Assembly: GCF_000445995.2 (NCBI RefSeq)
Contig: NC_022080.4
Location: 24,001-88,000 of the forward strand
Length of the DNA stretch: 64,000 nt
Origin: Geobacillus genomosp. 3
GTDB lineage: Bacteria; Bacillota; Bacilli; Bacillales; Anoxybacillaceae
Direction: 5' to 3'
Position 1 is the first letter of the stretch, and each line of letters opens with the position of its first letter. The position numbers and the translations under genes are program-made. The notes beneath the pieces were generated by a model that saw only the letters and a program-made list of their open reading frames with translations, searched no databases and was not told the origin of the DNA. This document shows positions 14,310 through 26,093 of the stretch, in pieces.

Positions 14310-15302
14310 ATGGCGATGCGATGGGAACAGCTGGCAAAGCGCCAACCGGTGGTGGCGAAAATGCTGCAAAGCGGCCTTGAAAAAGGACGGATTTCCCATG
14401 CGTACTTGTTTGAAGGGCAGCGGGGGACAGGGAAAAAAGCGGCCAGCTTGTTGTTGGCCAAAAGCTTGTTTTGCTTGTCCCCGTCAGGAATTGCCCCGTG
14501 TTTGGAATGCCGCAACTGCCGGCGCATCGATTCCGGCAACCATCCGGACGTTCGGTTGATCAGCCCGGATGGCGGATCGATTAAGAAAGAACAAATCGAA
14601 TGGCTGCAGCAAGAGTTTACCAAAACAGCGGTCGAGTCGGATAAAAAAATGTATATTGTCGAACATGCCGATCAAATGACGACAAGCGCGGCCAACAGCC
14701 TTTTGAAATTTTTGGAGGAACCGTACCCGGGAACGGTGGCGGTGTTGTTGACCGAGCAATATCATCGCCTGTTAAGAACTGTTGTTTCCCGCTGTCAAGT
14801 GTTTTCCTTCCGGCCGCTGCCGCCAACAGAACTCGCCGGTCAGCTCGTTGAGGAGCGCGTGCCGCCGGCGCTGGCGCTGCTCGCCGCTCACTTGACGAAC
14901 AGCTACGACGAGGCGTTGGCGCTCAGCCAAGACCGTTGGTTTGCTGAGGCGCGAACATTAGTGCTACAATTATATGAGATGCTTGGCAAGCCGGCGTTGC
15001 AGCTGCTGTTTTTCATCCACGACCGTTTGTTTCCGCATTTTCCGGAAAAATACCAGCTTGACCTTGGCCTTGATTTGCTTTTATATATATACCGCGATTT
15101 GTTGCATATTCAAGCCGGGCGGATGGATAGCGCATTATACCAGGATGAGCTTGACCGCTTGCAACGTTGGGCGCTTTCTTGTCCGCAACGGCGAATTTTA
15201 GACAGCATGGACGCGATTTTGCAGGCGAAAGCGCGTTTAAATACAACAAATATGAGCACGGCGCTGCTGATGGAGCAGCTGGCTCTTCAACTAAAGCGGT
15301 AA
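14310..15302 (+). CDS. holB: DNA polymerase III subunit delta'
   Basis: 330 residues. Clamp-loader subunit that works with DnaX (encoded at 2423). AAA+-like fold: a P-loop-like GQRGTGKKAA (about 29-38), zinc-site Cys residues in CLSPSGIAPCLECRNC, and the sensor SRCQVFSF. The N-terminus MAMRWEQL aligns with B. subtilis MAISWKEM, which sets the start at 14310. The SD is weak (AGAAAGAG). It lies 31 nt after tmk and 14 nt before ricT, so the three are probably co-transcribed. Confidence 0.93.
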   Translation: MAMRWEQLAKRQPVVAKMLQSGLEKGRISHAYLFEGQRGTGKKAASLLLAKSLFCLSPSGIAPCLECRNCRRIDSGNHPDVRLISPDGGSIKKEQIEWLQQEFTKTAVESDKKMYIVEHADQMTTSAANSLLKFLEEPYPGTVAVLLTEQYHRLLRTVVSRCQVFSFRPLPPTELAGQLVEERVPPALALLAAHLTNSYDEALALSQDRWFAEARTLVLQLYEMLGKPALQLLFFIHDRLFPHFPEKYQLDLGLDLLLYIYRDLLHIQAGRMDSALYQDELDRLQRWALSCPQRRILDSMDAILQAKARLNTTNMSTALLMEQLALQLKR

Positions 15303-15316
15303 AGGAGGGAGAACCG

Positions 15317-16144
15317 TTGTATACTGTAGTTGGCGTCCGTTTTAAAAAGGCGGGAAAAATTTATTATTTTGATCCAGGTGACTTTGTCATTCCCGCCGGT
15401 GAGTTTGTCATTGTCGAGACGGCGCGTGGCATCGAATACGGAAAAGTGGTCATCGCCAATAAACAAGTCGATGAAAATGATATCGTGCTGCCGCTGAAAA
15501 AAGTAATCCGCGTGGCGAATGAGAAAGATAAATGGGTCGTTGAAGAAAATAAAAAAGCGGCCCGCGAGGCGTATGATATTTGTTTGCGCAAAGTGGAAGA
15601 GCACGGGCTGGAAATGAAGCTCGTTGATGTGGAATACACGTTTGACCGCAACAAAGTCATCTTTTATTTCACCGCTGATGGCCGTGTCGATTTCCGGGAG
15701 CTCGTCAAAGACTTGGCTTCGATTTTCCGCACGCGCATTGAGCTGCGGCAAATCGGGGTGCGCGATGAGGCGAAAATGCTAGGCGGTATCGGGCCATGCG
15801 GCCGGATGCTTTGTTGTTCGACCTTTCTCGGCGATTTTGAGCCGGTGTCGATCAAAATGGCGAAAGATCAAAACTTATCGCTTAATCCGACGAAAATTTC
15901 CGGGTTATGTGGACGGTTGATGTGCTGTTTGAAGTACGAGAGTGAAGAGTATGAAACGGCGAAAGAGCAGCTTCCGGATTTAGGGGAGTATGTTGAGACG
16001 CCTCATGGTTTTGGCAAAGTGGTCGGTTTGAACATTTTAGAGCGGGTGTTGCAAATCGAATTACCGGAGCACGGCCGGGTCGTCGAATATACACTTGATG
16101 AGCTGATGAAGGACGGAACGTTATCTACTCGTGTCGCAGATTAA
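15317..16144 (+). CDS. ricT: RicT (YaaT), PSP1-domain subunit of the Y-complex
   Basis: 275 residues. PSP1 superfamily protein, in B. subtilis part of the RicA-RicF-RicT complex that binds iron-sulfur clusters, helps RNase Y mature operon mRNAs and supports sporulation and competence. Cysteines in two repeats, CGRMLCC (161-167) and CGRLMCC (198-204), are visible. TTG start at 15317 with AAAGGAGGG upstream; the protein [20 protein letters not shown] then aligns from the first residue. A longer open frame from 15167 lies within holB and is not used. Confidence 0.93.
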   Translation: MYTVVGVRFKKAGKIYYFDPGDFVIPAGEFVIVETARGIEYGKVVIANKQVDENDIVLPLKKVIRVANEKDKWVVEENKKAAREAYDICLRKVEEHGLEMKLVDVEYTFDRNKVIFYFTADGRVDFRELVKDLASIFRTRIELRQIGVRDEAKMLGGIGPCGRMLCCSTFLGDFEPVSIKMAKDQNLSLNPTKISGLCGRLMCCLKYESEEYETAKEQLPDLGEYVETPHGFGKVVGLNILERVLQIELPEHGRVVEYTLDELMKDGTLSTRVAD

Positions 16145-16160
16145 TTTGAGGTGGGGCCAT

Positions 16161-16523
16161 GTGGAAAAGGTAGATAAAAAAGAAGTGTTTCAATCAGTGG
16201 CAAACATGGAAGAGCATTTGAGCCATTTTTACCGTGAGCTTGTGCAGCTGAAGCAACGCGTATCCGAGCTGTTAGAGGAAAACCATCAGCTGCAAATTGA
16301 AAACGCTCATCTGCGCCGGCGGCTTGAGCAGCTGCTCGAGGCATGGGAAGAGGAAAAACGAAAAGAGACGAAGCATGGCAAAAAACTAATCGACATTGGC
16401 GAAGGGTATGACAATTTAGCCCGCCTTTACCAAGAAGGGTTCCATATTTGCCACGTTCACTACGGAAGCGTACGCACAGAGGGCGATTGTTTGTTTTGTT
16501 TATCGTTTTTAAACAAAAAATAA
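16161..16523 (+). CDS. yabA: Replication initiation control protein YabA
   Basis: 120 residues. Binds DnaA and the beta clamp DnaN and limits re-initiation. N-terminal coiled coil (about residues 5-65, with many Leu and Glu) for tetramer formation, and a C-terminal zinc-binding domain HICHVHYG...GDCLFC with one His and three Cys as likely ligands. The GTG at 16161 follows GAGGTGGGG; an ATG two bases upstream is out of frame and hits a stop. It follows ricT by 16 nt. Confidence 0.92.
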   Translation: MEKVDKKEVFQSVANMEEHLSHFYRELVQLKQRVSELLEENHQLQIENAHLRRRLEQLLEAWEEEKRKETKHGKKLIDIGEGYDNLARLYQEGFHICHVHYGSVRTEGDCLFCLSFLNKK

Positions 16524-16535
16524 AGATAGTGTAAT

Positions 16536-16564
16536 CCTTTCCGCTCCGGAAAGGTTATTTTTTT
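16536..16564 (+). terminator. Terminator after yabA
   Basis: CCTTTCC (16536-16542), 5-nt loop, GGAAAGG (16548-16554), T-run to 16564. It lies only 5 nt before the trmN6 SD, so it may attenuate rather than fully stop. Confidence 0.7.
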
Positions 16565-16583
16565 CAATGGAGGATCGTTTGTG

Positions 16584-17333
16584 ATGGTAGAATTGTACGG
16601 GGATGAACGGCTTGACTATTTGTTCAATGAGGAGCTCCGCATCATTCAAAGCCCATCCGTGTTTTCCTTTTCCCTTGATGCGGTGTTGCTCGCCCATTTT
16701 GCCTATTTGCCGATTCAAAAAGGGCAAATCGTCGATTTATGCACGGGCAACGGGGTGATCCCACTGTTGCTGAGCCAGCGAACAAAAGGAACGATTATCG
16801 GCGTTGAAATTCAGGAGCGGCTTTGTGACATGGCGAGGCGAAGCGTGCAGTACAACGGGCTTGAAGAACAAATCAAGATTATACACGGCGATATTAAAGA
16901 GATGCCGCAGCGAATTGGCTATAGCCGGTATGACGTCGTTACGTGCAATCCTCCATATTTTCCGGCTGCCGGCAAAGAAGAGTTAAGCAAAAATGAACAC
17001 GTGGCGATCGCCCGTCACGAAATTTATTGTACATTAGAGGATGTCGTTCGCGTTAGCAGCCAATTGCTGAAGCAGGGCGGAAAAGCGGCGTTCGTTCACC
17101 GACCCGGCCGGCTGCTTGATATTGTGATGCTTATGCGCCAATACCGGCTTGAACCGAAACGGCTTCGATTCGTTTATCCAAAAGCAGGAAAAGAGGCGAA
17201 CATGATTTTAATTGAAGGAATGAAAGATGCCAGCCCGGACTTAAAAGTGTTGTCCCCGCTTGTCATTTATGGCGAGGATAACGAATATACCGAAGAAACG
17301 AAGCGCATTTTAAACGGCATCATTTCATCGTAA
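16584..17333 (+). CDS. trmN6: tRNA1(Val) adenine-37 N6-methyltransferase family protein (YabB)
   Basis: 249 residues. Class I SAM-dependent methyltransferase with the SAM loop [14 protein letters not shown] (about 50-63) and the adenine-N6 catalytic motif CNPPYF (about 120). The TrmN6 group methylates A37 of tRNA-Val; the assignment is by family, and substrate in Bacillaceae is inferred. ATG 16584 or GTG 16581, both after GGAGGA. In B. subtilis yazA (a GIY-YIG protein) lies between this gene and rsmI; here the gap is only 15 nt. Confidence 0.88.
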   Translation: MVELYGDERLDYLFNEELRIIQSPSVFSFSLDAVLLAHFAYLPIQKGQIVDLCTGNGVIPLLLSQRTKGTIIGVEIQERLCDMARRSVQYNGLEEQIKIIHGDIKEMPQRIGYSRYDVVTCNPPYFPAAGKEELSKNEHVAIARHEIYCTLEDVVRVSSQLLKQGGKAAFVHRPGRLLDIVMLMRQYRLEPKRLRFVYPKAGKEANMILIEGMKDASPDLKVLSPLVIYGEDNEYTEETKRILNGIISS

Positions 17334-17348
17334 AGGGGCGGAAGATGG

Positions 17349-18251
17349 ATGCTTTGGCAACAAAAAAGCTTTGTCGAACAAACGGGACAAGGAACGCTGT
17401 ACATCGTGCCGACGCCGATCGGCAATTTGGACGATATGACGTTTCGGGCTGTGCGGATCCTGCGGGAGGCGGACGTGATCGCTGCGGAAGACACAAGGCA
17501 GACGAAAAAGCTGTTGTCGCATTTCGACATTCATACGCCGCTCGTTAGCTATCATGAGCATAATAAGTACGCCAGCGGCCGGCAGATTGTTGAATGGCTG
17601 AAAGAAGGGAAAACGGTGGCGTTAGTGAGCGACGCCGGCATGCCCGGCATTTCCGACCCTGGCTATGAGCTTGTTGCTGCTGCACTGGGCGAACGGTGCC
17701 GCGTCGTGCCGCTTCCCGGAGCCAACGCGGCAGTGACGGCGCTCGTCGCCTCCGGGCTGCCAACGGAGCGTTTTTTATTCGTCGGTTTTTTGGACCGGGC
17801 GAAAAAAGAAAAACGAGAGCAGCTGCTGTCGTTAAAAGCAGCGGAGGAAACGTTGATTTTTTATGAGGCGCCTCACCGTTTAAAAGAAACGTTGGCCATG
17901 ATGTATGACGTATTTGGCGAACGGCGCATCGCCATTGGTCGCGAGTTGACGAAACGGTTTGAGGAGTTTATCCGCGGCGATTTAAGCGAGGCGGTCGCTT
18001 GGGCGGAGACGACTGACATGCGCGGTGAGTTTTGCATTGTTGTTGAAGGGACAAGAGACGGGAATGAACCCGGACAGGAGGGGGCATGGTGGCAGCCGCT
18101 GTCGATTGTCGAACATGTCGACTATTATGTTCGTGAACATGGCCTTTCCGTAAAAGAAGCGGTGAAACAGGCAGCCGGTGATCGGAACATGTCGAAGCGC
18201 GACGTCTATCAACAGTATCATCAACGGCAAGAAAAGAAAGAGTTTCTCTGA
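17349..18251 (+). CDS. rsmI: 16S rRNA (cytidine-1402-2'-O)-methyltransferase
   Basis: 300 residues. Tetrapyrrole-methylase (TP_methylase) fold. Motifs: YIVPTPIGNLDDMTFRA (about 18-34) binding SAM, DAGMPGISDPG (about 98-108) and PLPGANAAVTAL. The enzyme 2'-O-methylates C1402 in the ribosomal P site. ATG at 17349 follows GGGGCGGAAG. The stop codon lies within the stem of the downstream bidirectional terminator. Confidence 0.94.
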   Translation: MLWQQKSFVEQTGQGTLYIVPTPIGNLDDMTFRAVRILREADVIAAEDTRQTKKLLSHFDIHTPLVSYHEHNKYASGRQIVEWLKEGKTVALVSDAGMPGISDPGYELVAAALGERCRVVPLPGANAAVTALVASGLPTERFLFVGFLDRAKKEKREQLLSLKAAEETLIFYEAPHRLKETLAMMYDVFGERRIAIGRELTKRFEEFIRGDLSEAVAWAETTDMRGEFCIVVEGTRDGNEPGQEGAWWQPLSIVEHVDYYVREHGLSVKEAVKQAAGDRNMSKRDVYQQYHQRQEKKEFL

Positions 18252-18275
18252 GAACCCAGAGAAACTCTTTTTTTA
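18240..18275. terminator. Bidirectional terminator between rsmI and abrB
   Basis: GAGTTTCTCTG (18240-18250) pairs with CAGAGAAACTC (18257-18267), 6-nt loop, then a T-run on the plus strand; A-rich bases upstream serve the minus strand. It separates the convergent genes. Confidence 0.88.
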
Positions 18276-18566
18276 TTCATTATCCGTTGCCTCTTGCAAG
18301 TGCTGGCGGATTTCCTGGAGCAAAATTTCCGCGCCTTCACGGCTTAAAATGATTTTGCCGCCCGCTAATTTAAAGTTGTCGTCTGACACTTCGCCGGTGA
18401 CGACGCACGTCATATTCGGCTTATATTTTTTCAAAATGATGCGATCGTCATCGACGTAAATTTCCAATGCATCTTTTTCGTTAATATCTAACGTCCGGCG
18501 CAACTCAATCGGGATGACGACGCGGCCCAACTCATCGACTTTACGTACGATTCCTGTCGATTTCAT
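18273..18566 (-). CDS. abrB: Transition-state regulator AbrB
   Basis: 97 residues. Swapped-hairpin AbrB DNA-binding domain at the N-terminus (MKSTGIVRKVDELGRVVIPIELRRTL) and a C-terminal multimerization domain. In Bacillus it represses post-exponential genes such as spoVG until Spo0A~P switches abrB off. A SD (GAGGAGA) precedes the ATG on the minus strand. One of only two minus-strand genes in the window. The regulatory region carries a strong promoter and Spo0A boxes, described separately. Confidence 0.96.
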   Translation of the reverse strand: MKSTGIVRKVDELGRVVIPIELRRTLDINEKDALEIYVDDDRIILKKYKPNMTCVVTGEVSDDNFKLAGGKIILSREGAEILLQEIRQHLQEATDNE

Positions 18567-18602
18567 CGTCTGTTCTCCTCTCCGAAATAGTTTTGTCGTT
18601 TA

Positions 18603-18619
18603 TTCGTCAATATTCGACA
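18603..18619 (-). promoter_or_regulatory. Tandem Spo0A boxes downstream of the abrB promoter
   Basis: On the minus strand a perfect 0A box TGTCGAA (18619-18613) is followed by TGACGAA (18609-18603, one mismatch), about +11 to +27 from the predicted start. This is the same position as the repressor sites in B. subtilis abrB. Confidence 0.75.
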
Positions 18620-18635
18620 AATTTCCTACACCCTA

Positions 18636-18664
18636 ATCATATCAGTGTTTCCATTATGCGTCAA
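18636..18664 (-). promoter_or_regulatory. Sigma-A promoter of abrB
   Basis: Minus strand TTGACG (18664-18659), 17-nt spacer, TATGAT (18641-18636). Confidence 0.85.
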
Positions 18665-18860
18665 TCCTTTAATATGTAAAATTTAAAAAAAATGTATATT
18701 GTTATTTCACAAAAAAGCTTGTCAATGAATAAAAGGAAAAATGAATCATTTTGACCGTTTAAACCTTATCCTCCTATAATGAATTCGCAGTGCATGCCAA
18801 AACTAAGGCCGTCTTTTTGTCCATGTAGGTATATTTTTTTCACCGAGGAGAAATAGATGT

Positions 18861-18889
18861 TTTTGTAGAATGAAAAAATTATGTAAAAT
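18861..18889 (+). promoter_or_regulatory. Candidate promoter for metS
   Basis: TTTTGT (18861-18866), 17-nt spacer, TAAAAT (18884-18889). No T-box or SAM riboswitch motif was found in 18665-18958; the remainder is AT-rich with no feature seen. Confidence 0.45.
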
Positions 18890-18901
18890 AGAAGTAACGC
18901 T

Positions 18902-18928
18902 GCTCCCGTCGCCAGACGGGGGCTTTTG
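18902..18928 (+). terminator. Hairpin in the metS leader (possible attenuator)
   Basis: GCTCCCGTC (18902-18910), loop GCCA, GACGGGGGC (18915-18923), then TTTTG. It lies between the candidate promoter and the SD (GGGAGGG), 30 nt before the start codon. Confidence 0.5.
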
Positions 18929-18955
18929 TGCTCAACAGTACGAGGGAGGGCCTAA

Positions 18956-20911
<1,956 letters not shown>

Positions 20912-20918
20912 TGCAACA

Positions 20919-20959
20919 GACGAGGGGGTGTCGTCTTTGACACCTCCTTGTCGCCATTT
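20919..20959 (+). terminator. Hairpin after metS
   Basis: 14-bp stem GACGAGGGGGTGTC (20919-20932) with GACACCTCCTTGTC (20939-20952), loop of 6; the T-run (TTTT) begins a few bases later, so efficiency is uncertain. Confidence 0.6.
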
Positions 20960-21044
20960 TGTAATGGAAATGTTACCGATCTGTGACATACGTAACCAAT
21001 TTCTATGCTACACTTATCATCAAGGTGGAAAAGAGGGTAGTTGT

Positions 21045-21815
21045 ATGCTTTTTGATACGCACGCGCATTTGAATGCGATCCAATACGATGAAGACTTACA
21101 TCAAGTTATTGAGCGCGCCCGCGCTGAAGGAGTTTCACACATCGTGGTTGTCGGGTTTGACCGACCGACGATTGACCGGGCGATTGAGTTGGCCGAGCGG
21201 CATCCGTTTATTTACGCAGCGGTCGGTTGGCATCCGGTCGATGCGATTGATATGACCGATGAAGACTTACAGATGATTGAACAGCTCGCCGCTCATCCGA
21301 AAGTGGTGGCGCTCGGCGAGATGGGGCTTGATTACCATTGGGATAAGTCACCAAAAGACGTGCAGCAAGACGTATTCCGCCGGCAAATCGCGCTGGCAAA
21401 AAAAGTGAAGCTGCCGATCATCATCCATAACCGCGAGGCAACGGCGGATATTTTAAAAATTTTACAAGAAGAAAACGCCGCCGAAGTTGGCGGCATTATG
21501 CATTGTTTCAGCGGCAGCGTCGAAGTGGCAAGACAGTGCATCGAAATGAATTTTCTCATTTCCCTTGGCGGACCGGTTACGTTTAAAAATGCCAAAAAGC
21601 CGAAGGAAGTGGCGAAGGAAATCCCGCTCAGCCATTTATTGATTGAAACCGACTGCCCATATTTAACGCCTCACCCTTTCCGCGGAAAACGGAACGAGCC
21701 GAGCTATGTCAAATATGTTGCCCAGGCGATCGCGGAGATCAAAAACGTTTCTTTTGCCGAGGTAGCGGAAACAACGACGGAAAATGCCAAAAAATTGTTC
21801 GCCATCGACCGCTAA
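21045..21815 (+). CDS. tatD: TatD family metal-dependent deoxyribonuclease
   Basis: 256 residues. Amidohydrolase-like TIM barrel. Metal ligands are seen in FDTHAHL (3-9), GEMGLDYH, IIHNREA (His), MHCFSG and ETDCPYLTP (Asp). The family has 3'-5' exonuclease or DNase activity with a proposed part in DNA repair. The start at 21045 follows AGAGGG and matches B. subtilis YabD; the open frame extends further upstream but has no SD there. It sits between metS and yabE, as in B. subtilis. Confidence 0.92.
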   Translation: MLFDTHAHLNAIQYDEDLHQVIERARAEGVSHIVVVGFDRPTIDRAIELAERHPFIYAAVGWHPVDAIDMTDEDLQMIEQLAAHPKVVALGEMGLDYHWDKSPKDVQQDVFRRQIALAKKVKLPIIIHNREATADILKILQEENAAEVGGIMHCFSGSVEVARQCIEMNFLISLGGPVTFKNAKKPKEVAKEIPLSHLLIETDCPYLTPHPFRGKRNEPSYVKYVAQAIAEIKNVSFAEVAETTTENAKKLFAIDR

Positions 21816-21837
21816 AATTAGGCGTCGAATGACCGGG

Positions 21838-21916
21838 AGACTTGTCGAAAGAACGGGGAAAACGAAAAAGTTCTACAAATTCAGCCGATATTGGCCGATC
21901 ACGTGTCGACAAGTCT
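21838..21916. repeat. 11-bp inverted repeat upstream of yabE
   Basis: AGACTTGTCGA (21838-21848) and TCGACAAGTCT (21906-21916) are perfect inverted copies 57 nt apart. Each contains TTGTCGA, close to the Spo0A box core. No gene lies between the arms. Confidence 0.6.
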
Positions 21917-22016
21917 TCCTTCCTTTTTCGCTGAATTTTCTGCATAATAGAGTATGCTCGTGCGTACACGTTAGAGGGAGAGGGGAATTTCGGAGGAGAA
22001 GGAGGCGTTTTGTTTG

Positions 22017-23222
22017 ATGTTGCCAAACAGGAGGAAATGGTTGGACTTATGGAGGAAAAACGTGACTGCTACGGCAAGCGGATTTCTCGCCATCTCCGCG
22101 ACAACAGGGGTCGCCGGATATGAGATTGCGAAAGACGATGTGACGCTGACGGTCAACGGGGAAAAACAAGAAATTCGCACCCATGCGGAGAACGTCAAGG
22201 AGTTGCTTGAAGAGCAAGGCATTCAGCCACGCAAAGAAGATTACGTCTATCCGTCTTTAAGTACACCGATTACCGATGATCTCCATATCATTTGGGAAGC
22301 AAGCAAAGAAGTGACATTGACGGTAAACGGGAAAACGAAAAAGGTGTGGACGACGGCCGATACGGTTGGGGAATTGCTTCGTTTACAACACGTGTCAGTC
22401 GGACCTCATGACAAAGTGACGCCAACGCTTTCGGCGAAAATTAAAAAGGGCATGGACATCGGCGTCGAAAAAGCGTTCCCCGTTCGCATCAATGTTGGCG
22501 GCAAACAGCAGCAGGCATGGACAACTTCGACTACGGTCGCTGACTTTTTGAAACAGCAAGGGATTCAGCTAGGTAAACTGGATCGAATTGAGCCTTCCTT
22601 GCAAGAAAAGGTCAAAAAACAGATGACCATTCACATCACTCGGGTAAAAAAAGTCACCGATGTAGTGGAAGAGCCTGTCGATTTTGCCGTGGTGACAAAA
22701 CGGGATAATTCACTGCCAAAAGGAGAACGGCGCGTCATTGAGTCCGGAGAAAAAGGGAAAATCGAAAAAACATATGAAGTGACGTTGGAAAACGGCAAAG
22801 AAGTCGCACGCAAATTGATTGCGGAAAAAACGGTTAAAGAAAGTAAAGCGCGCATTGTCGTCATCGGCACGAAAACAGTGCGCCCGGTTGCATCATCCGA
22901 CCAACCGTCCTCGCGCGGCGCCGGTCACGCCGCGAAGGAATTTTACGTCACCGCTACCGCCTATACGGCCTATTGCGGAGGCTGTTCAGGCGTAACGAGC
23001 ACAGGCATCAATTTGCGCCAAAACCCTTCCGCCAAAGTGATTGCCGTCGACCCGTCCATCATCCCCCTCGGGTCGAAGGTATATGTGGAAGGATATGGAT
23101 ATGCTGTTGCCGCGGACACCGGTTCAAGCATTCGCGGATATAAAATTGATGTATTTTTTCCGGAACGGTCGGATGCGTTTCGTTGGGGCAAAAAGCGCGT
23201 AAAAATACGGGTGTTGCCATAG
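22017..23222 (+). CDS. yabE: Secreted 3D/G5 domain protein YabE (Rpf-like cell wall enzyme)
   Basis: 401 residues. An N-terminal membrane anchor or signal (about 15-35) is followed by three DUF348 repeats (about 38-195; repeat motif VTLTVNGK), a G5 domain (about 205-285) and a C-terminal 3D domain (about 303-401) with YVTATAYTAYCGGCSG and the catalytic aspartates in IAVDPSIIPLGSKVYVEGYG and AADTGSSIRGYKIDVF. Similar proteins are called resuscitation-promoting-factor-like or Stationary-phase survival proteins and act on peptidoglycan. ATG 22017 after GGAGGC; TTG 22014 possible. It ends at a strong terminator. Confidence 0.88.
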   Translation: MLPNRRKWLDLWRKNVTATASGFLAISATTGVAGYEIAKDDVTLTVNGEKQEIRTHAENVKELLEEQGIQPRKEDYVYPSLSTPITDDLHIIWEASKEVTLTVNGKTKKVWTTADTVGELLRLQHVSVGPHDKVTPTLSAKIKKGMDIGVEKAFPVRINVGGKQQQAWTTSTTVADFLKQQGIQLGKLDRIEPSLQEKVKKQMTIHITRVKKVTDVVEEPVDFAVVTKRDNSLPKGERRVIESGEKGKIEKTYEVTLENGKEVARKLIAEKTVKESKARIVVIGTKTVRPVASSDQPSSRGAGHAAKEFYVTATAYTAYCGGCSGVTSTGINLRQNPSAKVIAVDPSIIPLGSKVYVEGYGYAVAADTGSSIRGYKIDVFFPERSDAFRWGKKRVKIRVLP

Positions 23223-23239
23223 AAATGCGATCGAAGGAC

Positions 23240-23272
23240 AGAGCGGAGGGTTTTTTCCCTCTGCTCTTTTTC
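23240..23272 (+). terminator. Terminator after yabE
   Basis: AGAGCGGAGGG (23240-23250), loop of six T, CCCTCTGCTCT (23257-23267), then T-run. A TATAAT at 23275-23280 follows directly and may be the -10 of an rnmV promoter, with a poor -35. Confidence 0.88.
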
Positions 23273-23421
23273 GTTATAATGACATTGTGCCGGGACAATG
23301 CGCACTTTACCACTTCTGTTTAATTAGACGGTTTAAGCGGAAAAAAGTTTCAACGGAATCGAAAAATAAAAAGGAAATGGAGCCATTAGCGTTGAAGGTT
23401 CATCCTACTCTTTATTTTACC

Positions 23422-23482
23422 GGAAAGGAGGCATTGCAGAAATAGGAAAAATCTCTTATTCCGCTGTTTCTGCAATGGTGCG

Positions 23483-23485
<3 letters not shown>
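23422..23485 (+). promoter_or_regulatory. rnmV leader: SD and start codon separated by a hairpin
   Basis: GGAAAGGAGG (23422-23431) is followed at once by CATTGCAGAAA (23432-23442), which pairs perfectly with TTTCTGCAATG (23467-23477), and then GTGCG-ATG (23478-23485). No SD lies near the ATG otherwise. With the hairpin formed, the SD-to-ATG distance becomes 5 nt. Confidence 0.6.
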
Positions 23486-24920
<1,435 letters not shown>

Positions 24921-24947
24921 GTTGCAGCTGAAAGGAAACGGGCGTCT

Positions 24948-24977
24948 ATCACCTATTGTCCGCATGTGCATATCGTA
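24948..24977 (+). promoter_or_regulatory. Candidate sigma-K promoter for yabG
   Basis: ATCACC (24948-24953), 15-nt spacer, CATATCGTA (24969-24977), fitting the sigma-K pattern (AC at -35, CATAnnnTA at -10). yabG is sigma-K dependent in B. subtilis. Confidence 0.55.
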
Positions 24978-25012
24978 TGGATGACAACGATTCTACAATG
25001 GGGTGAGCGGTG

Positions 25013-25912
25013 ATGGACGTCAAAATCGGTGATATTGTCGCCCGCAAGTCTTATCAATGTGACTTATTGTTCCGCGTCATTGATATTAAAGAAAAAGACG
25101 GCGAGCGAGAGGCGATTTTATATGGCGAAGATGTGCGGCTTGTCGCAGATGCCCCGTGCAGCGATTTGGTTGTAATCGATGAGCGGGAGCGGCAAGAACG
25201 GAAAAAGAGGGAAATCGAGTTGATCGAACAGTCATACCGGCTGTTCCGCCAGGATTACCAGACGATCAAGCAAAAAGTCGAGTATCGGGCGACCGGCGGA
25301 TACCGGGTGGAGAAAGATTTTTTTCAAATTCCGGGGCGCGTCCTTCATTTGGACGGCGACCCGTTATATTTGCGCAAATGCTTAGATTTGTATGAACGGA
25401 TTGGGGTGCCGGTGCACGGCGTTTACTGTGAGGAAAGCGAGATGCCGGAAAAAGTGGGTTATTTGATTGAACAGTTCCGCCCGGATATTTTAGTCATCAC
25501 CGGCCATGATTCGTATTCAAAATCGAAAGGGAAAGTGCACGATTTAAAAGCGTATCGCCACTCGCGTCATTTCGTCCAAACGGTGAAAGAAGCGCGCAAA
25601 AAAGTGCCGCACCTCGACCAACTAATCGTTTTCGCCGGCGCCTGCCAATCGCATTTCGAGTCGCTTATCCGCGCTGGAGCCAATTTCGCCAGTTCACCGG
25701 CGCGGGTTAACATCCATGCCCTTGATCCGGTTTATATCGTTTCGCGCCTCAGCTTCACGCCGTTCACGGAGACGGTCGATGTGTGGGATGTGCTGCGCAA
25801 CACGTTAACTGGGGAAAAGGGATTGGGCGGGGTGGAAACGAAAGGCGTGCTCCGCACCGGAATGCCGTTTCGCCTTATTGAGGACGAACGGGGGGAAAAC
25901 CGCCGCAGTTGA
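25013..25912 (+). CDS. yabG: Sporulation-specific protease YabG
   Basis: 299 residues. Coat-associated cysteine protease (family U57) that processes spore coat proteins such as SpoIVA and YrbA/SafA in the mother cell. Recognisable blocks: MDVKIGDIVARKSYQCD at the start, ITGHDSYSKSKG in the middle, and FAGACQSHFESLI with a Cys and His that may be catalytic. ATG 25013 after GGGGTGAG; GTG 25010 is an alternative. A candidate sigma-K promoter lies upstream and a terminator immediately after. Confidence 0.9.
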   Translation: MDVKIGDIVARKSYQCDLLFRVIDIKEKDGEREAILYGEDVRLVADAPCSDLVVIDERERQERKKREIELIEQSYRLFRQDYQTIKQKVEYRATGGYRVEKDFFQIPGRVLHLDGDPLYLRKCLDLYERIGVPVHGVYCEESEMPEKVGYLIEQFRPDILVITGHDSYSKSKGKVHDLKAYRHSRHFVQTVKEARKKVPHLDQLIVFAGACQSHFESLIRAGANFASSPARVNIHALDPVYIVSRLSFTPFTETVDVWDVLRNTLTGEKGLGGVETKGVLRTGMPFRLIEDERGENRRS

Positions 25913-25927
25913 CGGGCGGTTTTTTTA
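25896..25927 (+). terminator. Terminator after yabG
   Basis: AAACCGCC (25897-25904) with GGCGGTTT (25915-25922) and a T-run; the 5' arm lies inside the yabG coding end. Confidence 0.85.
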
Positions 25928-26001
25928 TGTCTTTCGCCATATTTTTTACAAAAAAGTGCCATAAGGCACATAAAAAGAAGGATATTGTAGAAAAATATTC
26001 A

Positions 26002-26031
26002 TTGACAGAAACAAAAACATGCTGATATAAT
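26002..26031 (+). promoter_or_regulatory. veg promoter, distal
   Basis: TTGACA (26002-26007), 18-nt spacer, TATAAT (26026-26031). Confidence 0.85.
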
Positions 26032-26040
26032 CATTATTTT

Positions 26041-26069
26041 TTGACTTTGAATGCCGTTTTTGTTATAAT
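26041..26069 (+). promoter_or_regulatory. veg promoter, proximal
   Basis: TTGACT (26041-26046), 17-nt spacer, TATAAT (26064-26069). Two near-consensus sigma-A promoters in tandem, like the strong veg promoters of B. subtilis. Confidence 0.88.
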
Positions 26070-26093
26070 TGCAAACAGTGAGGTGAATGACGA

